Shown: piece after piece, positions 34,221 through 45,700 of the stretch
Layout: each line of letters begins with the position of its first letter
How positions within the stretch are numbered: position 1 is the first letter of the stretch
Source of the DNA: Paraspadella gotoi
Taxonomy: Eukaryota > Chaetognatha
Assembly: GCA_051294375.1 (NCBI GenBank)
Contig: CM119265.1
Location: 7,388,629-7,452,628 of the forward strand
DNA length: 64,000 nucleotides
Reading direction: 5' to 3'
Position numbers and translations under genes: made by a program
The notes under the pieces: generated by a model
What the model was told of the DNA's origin: nothing
What the model saw: the letters and a program-made list of their open reading frames with translations, nothing else
The model's database searches: none

Positions 34221-35183
34221 ACCACATCTTATTCATATATTTTCAGTTTGAAGATGCTTTTATCGAAGTTTTAAAAAGTTTCTATATTAGTTTATTTTAT
34301 TTAATTTAAAAGTTTATTATAGTATATTTTGCAAGTAGAGCGTAAAGTTTTTTTTTTTTTCGTCAATTAAAACGTCAAAAAGTCAAAGACACTTTCAAGT
34401 TTGGCGCGATATTTATCGGAATCGACGAAGCGCGTCCTCGGTTTGGACGCCTCTCTCTCTCCTACTGCTTCTCTCCATCTCTTTCCCTCTTGTATCTAAA
34501 ACGTTTTACGCATTCTTCCCACCTCAACTTCTACACCCCTGTCACATAACCGTCCGCTCGAAGACCGGAAGTTTTAAAAAAAAGTATCAAGTCTCAAGTG
34601 GGGCCAAAGTGAATGAGTTGTCACTTTTTTCTCTCGAGAAACGACGAAACTTACACGACTTAATGAGCTTGCCTTTAGATTTCGTCTCGAGATTCGATTC
34701 ATCTGGTAAAATATTTCGACGACTCACAATCTCAACGACGCTATTGTTTTGGTTTTGTTGGACTTATATGTACACTTCGTATTACCGAATTCATGCGATA
34801 CGAAAGCATGCCCATATAATTATTAACGGCTGTCTTATTAGTTGTTGTTTCAAGATCTTAAAAAAAATCATAATAACGAATATTCAACAAACAACCGCAT
34901 AAGCTATTGTAGTAATTTCGGCATTGTAATATTTATCGTCAGTATTATATAATACGCATCGGCACAAGTCTTAGTTATTATGTCAACCCACTCTTTTAGA
35001 AATAGTACCCTCGAGGGAAGTGAATGAGTGTAATATCCGCCTTCGCATATAGTTGCTGTAGTTTGCTGCGCTCGTGTATTTCTGTAGTAAAGCAATGTCA
35101 ATTAAAAAAATACGAGAGCAATACTCGGGAATAATCTCGAACAATCACAGGGGATCCAAATAAGATGGCGGGCAAATCAGCAT

Positions 35184-37900
35184 TCAGCAAATCTTGGTCG
35201 CCGGGCACTCGAATTGCTTGAAACGTCCCAAGTCACAACAGAGCGGCTTCGTTCTGATAGAAACCAAAAGTCTGCGGACGTCGACTCGCCGACGCAACCG
35301 TGGTCGCAGCCGACGTCGCAGAGCCGCGAAGAATGGCGACGCCGCTGCCACCGACGCCGCCGCGGGCCGCGGCCGCCGCAGCACAATAATCGACGACGTT
35401 GGAATTCTCGTCTTGCTTGAAGGCGGTCGTCTGCGGCGGCAAAGTCTGCGCCGGCGCGTCGTTCGCAGACGGCGGAGGCGGAGGAGTTGAGCATCGGAGC
35501 ATCAGGGCATCTTGGGGCATTGAAGCATTTCGGCAACAACGACTGTTCCACTTTGATCGAACAGGTAGAGGTATTGATGTCGTCGAGGTAGTTGACGGGG
35601 GCCTGGGCGTAGTAATCGGAAAAAAAAAAAAAAAAATTTATAATCAAAGAATAAGAATGAAAAAATATTTTTTAAAAAAACCCGAGCAGGAAAATAAAAC
35701 TACATTATCTAATTAACAAATGATCTCCTGGAAGAAAGTAAACAAAAACAGCGCTTCCGAATTGTACCTAATTCCAGCAGGGCTGTTTGTTGTTGGATGA
35801 TAAACTCCGTGAGAGTTCACAGATGTGAGTGGATCCTGCGACGGCGTCGGGGCATCATTCTCGGCGCCGTCGTCGTCGATTCCGGCGCCGAAGAGAGCGG
35901 CGACGAATGACGGCGTAGGCGCGTCGGCAGCGCCGCCGACCCAACCGGTCCGCCGACGCTACCTCCTGCCGGATCGAATTGCGCCCGCGCGACCCGCCGC
36001 GCGCGAGAGGGTAAGAGACGGGCAACTTGGCGCGCTCTGGGGCAGGCCGCGGTCAAAGGAGGCGGACCGCTTTCTCCGGCGAACACGGAGAAGCGTTGTC
36101 GAAGTTTGCTCCGCCGGATCTTGTGCTCTGGCAAGACTGCCGCTGCTGCTGCTGCTGCTGCCGCATCCGAGGACTCCGCCGCCGCATCCGTAGGATTGGA
36201 TGACCTCGTGCGTTCATGTTGAGAACGGTCAAGATGGGTTAAGGATTTCCGGGAGCTTTCTCTGGGAGATGACGGGGTTTCGCTGCTGGTCCACCATCTC
36301 CTTGATTTCCTGAGTAAATTTAAGAAATAAATGTCTATAAATATAAAGTGATATTAGACTAATTTTACAGTTGAATAAGCTGGATGTGTACGTTAAAAAC
36401 TAATATGACCAAAATTCAGTCAAAATACGTCTTCGCAGTTTATCTTGGAAGTTTTGTTTCATAGTACAAATTTGAACTTTTCAAAAATTTTTTCTCCCCT
36501 CAAAATTTTCTATCGTTCCGACGCGAACCTTACCTTAAAATAACCGTCGTAGGGACGTACTTCCTCCCGGCAGCTTGGCGTGAGGATATTTCGTGAGTTA
36601 ACGGCAGAGGCACGGGAAAGTCTGGTCGTAACTCATGCGCTCGTCGGTTCTTGCGCGTCGCCCCACGCTCGGCGATCTTCTGTCGGTCTTGGTGGATGAG
36701 AATTCGCCGCAAGGGTTCGTTCCAGTCGATGACGGCCGTGACGGGCGTCGGAGAGAAGTTCGAGATGAACTGACTGGAGAGGGTGTGAGAGTGAGGTTGG
36801 GGTGAGGCAAAATTGATTTACGCTAAAGGAAATAATTTCAAACTGCAAAAGAGTACGAAGACAGCAGTATTCTTTTGGTTTTCGGTTTAAAATAAGATTA
36901 AAGATAAAGAACTCACAACTTATTTAAAATGAACCAAAAGTATCTTCTGCCTTAAATAGGTACTGAAAAACAAAGTCAGTGGTCAATTCTACTTCTTGCC
37001 AACCTAATTTCCTTACGAATCCTGACTTCAAGCTGGGATCTTCAGGACTAAAGTTTAAAATCTTCTTAAAACCCCTTAGACAGCCCAGTCGCACAGTACC
37101 CTTTCTCCCACGCCCCAGAGACAAACGAATATCAATTTCCGCCAAGATAAACTTCGTCAGAAATCACGACCGAAGATGTTACGTCTTCATCCTCAATCAA
37201 TTCGATTCGTTCTTGTCAAGGCACTGAAGTCTTTTTTCAGCGGTCGCTGTCATCGTCGTCTCGTCGAAGTCGATCCCGGTCCACTTTCATTCGCCGTCCA
37301 AAAGTGTCGCCCCGAAGTATCCTCGTTGACGTTAATTTACGCTAATGCCCCGGGGATTAAAACCGTTAGGATTCATTTTGCCTTCGCGAATCGCGATCGA
37401 GAGAATCGAGAGAATCAGAGAGATTTGTTCTCAACTCGACGAGATCCGGACTTGGTGCTTGCCCCAGGACCACTTTTCGAGTTCGATCATTTTTTTTTTT
37501 TTTTGATGGCGTTCATTTGTTTGTTCGCTACGTTGGTCCTGGGTCAGTTGCGTTTGTTCTTCTCGTGCGTTCGAATTCTTGTTAAGAATATAAGTAATAA
37601 CATGTAAAAAACATTTATCTTCCCTTTCCCTTCCGTTGAAAATGAATTACCAATGTATTGATTATTCCAATATACGGTAATATCGAAGGACTCCTTCAAC
37701 TCACCCCACCCAAGTTCCGTTACTTTCCTCACCTGCAAAGTTGAAATCTGCCCGCCATTCGTGGTTGCAGAATTTGGCGGCCAATTTTTCTCAGCGGAAG
37801 CGTAGTCCACTTTGCCGACGGAGCTTTTCGACGTCGTCGTTCTCATCGTTCTCGTCGTCGTCGTCCGACGAAACGCTCGGCCTTCGCACGTAGGTAATTC
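35184..37900 (-). pseudogene. Copy C version of the unrecognised convergent gene
   Basis: This is the counterpart of 17800-20486 on the opposite strand. Exons are about 37900-37733 (acceptor tttccctcag; acidic run), 36773-36534, 36309-35768 and 35602-35184. Reading the two copies together shows that each has private frame slips. For example, C gives YDGYFK before EIKEM where B is out of frame. As written it does not encode one continuous protein. Confidence 0.45.
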
Positions 37901-39314
37901 CTGAGGGAAACGGGACAAGTATTTTGAATACTATGAGAAGGAGAGAGAAAGGATAGAAGACACATTGAGAAGGAGAAGATGAAGAAAGCAGAGAGAGAGA
38001 GAAACGTTTTCAGGAAAAGAGAACCTTTTTTAAAGGCAATTTGTCGAAGAGTAAGAAGGGAAAAAGAAGACCATGGAATAAAGAGACGAGAAGAGAGAGA
38101 CGAGAGAGAGAGAAGAACGTAAAGAGAGAGAGTAAATAGCCACGTTGACTGTTATACATAGAAAGATTTCGGTTTTCTCAAAAGCTCTTTATCTTAAAAA
38201 TCAATCTTGTGCTGAAAGAAAATTTGTACGATTTTGACTCGAGTGGCCTCTCGTAAAATCTCGATACGAGGGACATATAGTAGCGATTAAACGATTTGCT
38301 TTCACGCGCGACGGATTTGTACAGTGTCAAGAGCTCGCTTTGAATTTCTTCTGTATCGCCTTTATGCCTAACAGAAACTAGCGCAATATTTGTATCACCA
38401 AAAAAATATACTACCGAACGAATTATCGCCGGATCTTAATCTTTCCCACGGAGTAGTTTTTTTTTCTTCAAGACCCGGTTTTGTATATTATATATCATAA
38501 ACAGTTAAAAAAGGGAAAAAAATAACAGAATATAAATTCGATTTGAAGAAGAATGAGAATTCTTTAATAGACCGTGATATGAATTAAAAAAATATTTGGA
38601 GATAAGATTTAAATTTCTGGCGAAATTTAACGATTCAGCCAAAAAAATTTAACTCAGAAAAAGTCAGAAAACCTCACCGCGCACTGTGCAGTGATACCCC
38701 TTACCCGCAATTATCGTCCATTTTTCGCGGGTCGCTAGACAATCACAATCGCCCCAAACTGGTCGACAGCAGGCCGCGCCACTTCGGTCGGCGGACACCT
38801 AGGGCAGTGGCCGGAGCCCGCCCTTGACGTAGACCTGTCCGGAAGGCGTTCCGGACGAGCTCCTGCTTGGCCGGGATGGCCTGTCTTTCGAGTGATTGTT
38901 GTGTTTCTCGGTCTGAGGCGCATGTCGGCTAGATTGCGTCTTGTTCCAGACCCGCTGTGCGAGGGGGTCTTCTGCCGGATGTAGAATCTCGGGATCAATC
39001 CCACGTCGACCATGTCATGCCTTCGACGACGTCAGCATAGCGACAGCGACAGGCAGGAGTCGCCGAAAATCGAACGGCGTCTCCCGGCGTCGTCGGGAGA
39101 AGTCCGGCTGTTGATCGCCGCTGGCGCGGCGGCAGGGTGGACGGCGATTTGGAAGCGCGAGAGAGAGAGAATCTTCAGAGTCGGAACCGGCACCTCGAGG
39201 CGGAAGCGAAAGTCTTGAGGAGGCGACGAGCCCGAGGGGCGGTCGGCGAGCCATTGACCAGCAGATTAGCCATGACGATCGGGAAAGTGGATGAGTCTGG
39301 AAAACATCCTCGCC
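37901..39314. other. Inverted upstream part of copy C
   Basis: Reverse complement of about 16510-17800, including the GA version of the CT-rich tract (37970-38130) and the GC-rich exon-like block (38700-39170). 39180-39314 does not clearly match copy B upstream of 16510, so the duplicated unit ends there or the last bases are another join. Confidence 0.5.
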
Positions 39315-39339
39315 NNNNNNNNNNNNNNNNNNNNNNNNN

Positions 39340-39880
39340 CCCGCCAATCCTGAAAAGGGACAGAAGGGCAAAGGGCCAAACGGCTTGGAGGGCGTGGCTC
39401 GATTCTGGGTCCCGCCGACGTGGGCGGAGGATCTTCGTCGAATTTCCAAAGATGGGAGTTTTGAAAGGGGAGGGGGGAGATAAGGTGGAGGGGAAGGGGA
39501 GAGGGGGCGTGGATAAAAGGATCGGTAGCGTCGATTATGCTTATTACTTTAAGCAAGGAAGGGGCGATGGAATTATAAAAGACCGCGCGATATATAGAAT
39601 CGCCAGAGGTTAACAACTGGTTCCGCCAAAGATAGGAGAGACGGTCCAGAAATGATTTAGGGAGGAACGACCGGGTTCAACAGACGGTAGCGTCTCCGCG
39701 TTACGCCCTCCCTTCACCCCTTCGTCTCCCCCCCTTTTAATATCCCAACACCCCCCCTTTCCCTCGCCGCCTACCCGGGCTCTTAAATGTTCGAGTCTGA
39801 CCTTTAATGCGGGACGCAGTTTATGGTGAATGTTTTTATCGTCTTATGAATCTTTTTCTTCTTTCATGCGAATTCATGGG
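39340..39880 (+). repeat. Direct copy of 2924-3490
   Basis: After the 25-N gap the sequence resumes in plus orientation at cccgc-aatc-tgaaaagggacag, the same point (about 2924-2935) at which inverted copy C started. The match runs to the ttttcttctttc block near 39863 and then ends. Confidence 0.9.
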
Positions 39881-39889
39881 AAAGGGGGG

Positions 39890-41055
39890 GGCTCCCCCGA
39901 CTAGAGCTGTTTTTTGAAAAATAACAGAAATATAACAAATTCAAGTTGAGTAGGTACGATAGCTATTTTAGTGTAATGTAGTCTAGAATTCGATGGTCGA
40001 TCAGCCATTTTTTTGTGATAATTTTATCTTTCTTAGGTTCGAAAATAAGGCTTTTTATGTTATATGTAAATAGATTATTAAAGTACCGATTATTAAGTTA
40101 GTCCATAGATGATCGAAATTATTAAGAATTGTTAGGTAATAGATGTTGATAGTGAGCTTTTGGAAGATATAAAAATTCAAAGAAATAAGACAATATTTTT
40201 GGTAAATTTTTATGTTTTGTCTAACATTTTATGCTTTGTTATAAAAATGTAGTTAGACTGATATTTATGTAATTAATTATGGCGAGGGTAAAAAATTCGT
40301 GGGCTAGAAGGTTAAAAATATAATAGATTTTCAATCAAGTTTGTTGTGTCAGTGATTGAGTTCTTTGCAAAAATGTGCATATAAGGAAAATATTCAATTT
40401 TTATATCTACAAATTATGTCAATAAGTTGGGTCAAAATTCAGAAAACACTATAATTTTAAGCCCAGAAATTTGGGAACGGAAATTAGAAACAAAGACACT
40501 GAATAGGTTGTTAATATTTTGTAAGCCTAACTTAAGTGAGAAGCAATTTCGTTGTAGAATGTGGATTACTATTCTTCTTATTGAATCAACTTTTTGTAAG
40601 GGATATTCAAATCCTTGGTCTTTAAATTTTAAAAATTTTTTTATTTTGTTTCACGTTTAGCTTATTTTTTGATATGTTAGTTTATTAAAACTACTAATAA
40701 ACATATAGCTAACAAGACTTATTAATAAATACTAAAATTTGCTAAAATAGAAGCTTACCAAAATTATGTTTATATGCCGTCGGTCTTTAGTTTTCGTATA
40801 TTATGTTAAGTTAAATTAGTGCTGTTTATAAAAGTCTTTAATTAATTTGAGGTTTGCTTGATAGGCGTCTACAGGAGTGTTTGCCCCTCCCATTGTTTAA
40901 TAGCACCTCTATTATGGCTGCATAAAATCGCCGGATTTCGTACAATAGAAGATGGAGACGTCTATAACTAAAAAAGATGGTGTGATGCATCAATCGGAAT
41001 TCTACAGACTTTATTTACACGTAAAATAGCTATGGCTTACCTCCACGTTGATTTG
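39890..41055. other. AT-rich spacer between inverted arms
   Basis: This 1.17-kb sequence has no counterpart elsewhere in the window. It separates the direct piece 39340-39880 from its inverted copy at 41056-41780. One open frame (40427-40660) has no recognisable features. No terminal repeats or transposase motifs were found. Confidence 0.5.
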
Positions 41056-42673
41056 GTGTATTATTCCGTTATTTTGTCAACGCCCTATGCTTCCCCCACC
41101 CCTTCCTAACCTTCAGTCCCCGAGCCGCGTTCCCCCCCCCCTGTTGTCCCGCTGATGAATTTCGCCGGTATGGAAAGGAAGAAAAAGGATTCATGAAGAC
41201 CCCGATTAAAAACAGTTCACCATAAAACTGCGCGTTCCCTTCAGTTATAAGGTCAGGACTCTGAACATTTAAGAGCCGTCGGGTGAGGCTGGCGAGGGAT
41301 AAGGGGGCGTTGTTTGGGACTATTAAAAGTGGGGGGAGACGAAGCGCGGGCTGAAGCGGAAGGCGTAGACGCTGGAGACGCCTACCGTCCTCTGGATTCA
41401 TGGAAGACACGATAACGGGCTCTGTCACGCCTTCTCTCCCCTAAATCATTTTCTGAAGACCGATCTTCCTATCTTGGCTTGGACCATCCAGGTTGTTAAC
41501 CTCTGCGATTCTATATATCGCGCTGTCTTTTATCAATTCCATCTGCCCCTTCCTTGCTTAAAGTAATAAGCATATTATCGACCGCTACCGATCCTTTTAT
41601 CCACGCCCCCTCTCCCTCTTCCCCTCCGCACCTGTATCTCCCCCTCCCTTGGCTCAAAACTCCCATCTCTTTGGAAATTCGACGAATGGATCCTCCGCCA
41701 CGGTCGCGCGGGACCACAGAATCGAGCACGCCCTCCAAGCCGATATATGGACCTTTGCCCTTCTGTCCCCTTTTCAGGATGTTGCGCGGGTAAGTCTTCT
41801 GGGGTGTGCGTTTCTGGCCTACGTAGGGGCGGGTGAGGTTTGCGAAGCAGGGAGGCGTGAAAAAGGGCTGATAGGAGCTGGAAGTGGGTATCGCGGAGCC
41901 GAGTATGGAGCAGGCCCGCTCGGAGCTCCAAGAGAGAGAAAGTAGAGAGAGACGAGAGAGAGAAGAGAGATGAGGAGAGAGAGAGAGAGAGAGGAGGAGA
42001 GAGAGGGAGCAGGAGAGGAGGGCCCAGACACGAGGGTAAAGACTCTTCGGGGCCTTCTTCATCACGCGACAGACGTTTCCTGTTGCTTGCCAGCGTTTCG
42101 GTCCAGTTTTCTCGCCCTGTCGCTTTGCTCCCTCGTTTATTCGTCCGCCTTCTTTGATCCGCTTCTTTTGAAAAAAGATCCCCCGCAGGCGCCCCGCTCG
42201 CTTCCGTTGTCAGAAAGTAAACAGTAGATGTGTGTCTCAACCACAAGGATCTTAGCGACATTACGGGTGGAGTCTGATACTCACGTCGAGGATCTCTTAA
42301 GAGAGAAATTTAAGAATTTCTCTTTCCTTGTACGAGCCTTTTGCTTTTGGGTGTTTATCCTGTTGTCAACTCTTATAATAGTACAAAGGTGAGTTTGAAA
42401 CTGTAGTAAGAAAACTTCAGTTCAAGCGACAATGTTCAGACTTAGTTGCTCTTTTTTTCACCCTGTTAAAATAAGCAATCGTCTTTCGAAAATTCCTGTT
42501 CAACTGCCCTGTTAAGTTCGAAGTCCGGACCATCTTTCTTTTTTTTGAGGACCGATATTTTTTTAGAGATACTTTTTTATTCAGTATCTCTGGGACTGTT
42601 TTATCGCGTCCGCTTTTACGTCCTTTTAAACTGTCTCTCTCTCTCCTCCTCTTTCTCTCTTCTCTCTCTCTCT

Positions 42674-42723
<50 letters not shown>

Positions 42724-45700
42724 TACAATGGACTTTGGCGCAACGGTCGATGGTCCAAAATGACGGTCAACGTGCGGACGCGGAAGCCATAATGATGCGC
42801 GCGTGTGTCGCATGAATCCCTCGTCACGAAAAAAAATACAATTCACAAAAAAATAAAAGAGCATGAATCGCGCAAGTTTTTTTTTCTCGGGGTCAAAGGC
42901 GAGGCAAAAAAGCAATGCATGCATGGCTCGATAATGGCCTATTACCCAAGTAAAGCTATTTTTTAAAAAGCTGTGATTCTTTTGCGAAGTATAATAATTG
43001 TAGTGTGTGTGCGTGGGTAGCGAAAATGGAAGGATGGCGACGATTTCAAGAAAGTAGGCACATAAAATGGCGACGGTGGAGTACTTTGGCTTAGAAAGGT
43101 TTAGGTTTATGTTTAGGTGAACGAGAGAGAGAGGGGAGGATGGAGGAGGAGAGAGAGATGAGAGAGACGGAGAGAGAGAGAGGAGAGTGAGAGAGAGAAG
43201 AGAGAGATGAGACATGGTTTTTGGGGTGCAGATGGAGTTATCGAAAGGAAAAGCTTCTTTTTTGCGGATACCTTGAGTTTTCTCTAGGAAAATGTCGCTT
43301 CCCCAAATTCCTCTCAGGTTGTTCCGTGAGAGAGAGAGAGAGAGAGAGAGAGGAGACGGAGAGAGGAGAGAGAGAGAGAGATGAGAGAGAGGAGAGTAGA
43401 GAGAGAGATGGAGAGAGGAGAGAAAGAAGGCAGAGATTTCTTATGAAGGATAGGGGGACACAAGAAAATCATCACAAACTGTCACGTTTTTCTGAAAAGC
43501 GTTTTCCTTTCACATTTTTTTCGTTCCTCTTCGATCTTGCATGACGCCTTAAATAACAAGTTTTTTCCCCCTGCTATAAAACATACCGCGTATTTCTTTT
43601 GACGCCTTGTTGTCAACTGGGAGACGTTTGTTGATTTCTATGGAGTAGGAATCGTTATGTCAAACTGTTTCTCGGGAAAAGAGGCTAGTCGACTTTGTGC
43701 AATGACTAAATTTCGTTTAAAAGTTTTTAATGCTGATATTTATATTACTGCTGGGTTAAAAAGCTATATTTGAAATACTGAAATACTAATTTTTGAGAAT
43801 AGCTTGAATACGTATCTGAATTGTTCCTCTGTTCGAATATCTTAGACCTTTTTTACAGAAAGTGTGGCAAAGCTTGCTCACCGTTTGTTGATTAGAAAAA
43901 TGAGGATGAAAACAAAAGACCGTTTTATATGAAATTGGTAAAGCAAGAGCACATAAAACTATAAAATCTCGCAAAATTCTAGTGTGTTTTGGTATATTGA
44001 TTGAAGTTTATTATATTTACTGAAGAGTGCGTTTTAGATATAAGCCAGAGCTTTTTCTATATAATTTAATTAGGAAAATAAAGACATAAAATACCAAAGA
44101 TGAAGGGATTTCTTTTCCTCATACGGTCTGGTGCGACGAGGACACGCAACCCCAAGTAAACCAAAGCTGACAAGAAAGAGTCGGTCCGTGTCCTCGCTCA
44201 GAAAAATTGTCCTTTGCTTTGTTTCAGGAAATGAAAAAAATATATCTACAAATAATTGTATGGCTTCCATTTTATAATTTATTATTTAATTAGTTGAGAT
44301 TCTCAATTTAATCGTGGATGTTCTGTCGGTTTCCATTCTCCCAGCGAAATTGGATGGCGGAGAGTGCGTACGCGTGTGTCAATCAGAAATTCTTTCAGCA
44401 TAAATAATCGTTAAGATTCACTAGAATAATATAAAGTATAATTAAGTAAAATAAAAGCTTAGTGACTGTTTATTTAGACGCCCGTTCGGGTTCGTGGGCG
44501 TTTCCAACGCACGTCCTCTGGAGAGACAGGGAGATTACGATTCGAAACATCTGGCGCCCTCTGAGGTCCGTTTTTTACAAATGAAAAATCCCGCTAATTC
44601 GTGCATTTTGAAGTTATAATGGGCAACAATTTATTTTCCTATTAAATGTTGTAAGAGCAACACTTAATAACAAGGACTTTATTTCGACCTTGTTTATAGA
44701 TGTGGTTGAATGTAGATGACTGTGCAGATTATCACCCCGTGATCTTATTTATCTTGCATTATAACTGCCCCGTCACTGTTCCAGATGCGACCTCGTCTTG
44801 AGAAAAAACTGGATCGATCGAGGTGATTTTTGTGGAAGACACAAAAAGGTGAGAATTTTGACCGTATGAGACGTGAAAGCTTTGTTATAGAAAAATTTCA
44901 CTTCCTCCTCGAGGCAAACAACGGCGATAGCGGACGACTTCTCGTCACCAGACCTCCGTCTTTTGTGGCACTCGGAAACGCAGACCAGAGTCACTCTCTA
45001 TCGTTGTTTTCACTGCGTTGCTTCAAGTATGGGATTGAGAAATGGGAATTGGGGATTGGGGATTTTGTGTGTGTCATTCGGAGGTGTGATTAGTAGCCGC
45101 GTATATAATAATCTTAAGTAAACTAGGCAGGTTACATGATGTATGTTATCTAATTTTGTTATTGTTATTGTTTTGTATTGATTTTGTTATTTGTAAATAT
45201 TTTTTTATTATTAATATTTCTTTCTTTTTCTTTCAGCGTCCAAGTGAAATTGCGACGGTCAGATTCGTGGCACAATGAGGCTCTTTACCATTCTCACCAA
45301 GTGAACAACACGATGGTCGGTCATATGGTTTAGAGTTTAGCGACAATTTGGGTGTAACCAGGAGGTGATATAATTTTAATTAATTAATTAATTAACGATT
45401 AGATCAATCTGTAAAATTTGATTATAGACAATTATACTTTAAACGTCATTCGCAAGCAACATAAATTTGATAATGAATGCATTTTCACATTGATTATATT
45501 ATTTAGCAAAATATTAGGTTGATTTTTTTGTTTTTCTTTTTGTTGGTTTTTTTAATTGATTCGAACAATTTGGTTAAATGCACCTATTTTATTGTCATAT
45601 TGAATATTATATAACAATGATTGAATTTGTTTTAATTGGTTTAACAAACACAATAAAGTTAAAATTTACATAAAGCAATTATAGAATTAAGACTCAGAAC

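Larger units (their letters stand above)
27613..39314. repeat. Copy C: inverted copy of B, head-to-head palindrome
   Basis: From 27613 (attgcggggtaag) the sequence is the reverse complement of copy-A positions 2935 down to 2720, and then of copy B from about 27600 back to 16510. The join with copy B is direct, with no spacer beyond a short (CT)n. The palindrome is slightly asymmetric: B stops at the CT tract, while C begins about 210 bases further out in the unit. C ends at a 25-N gap. Confidence 0.9.
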
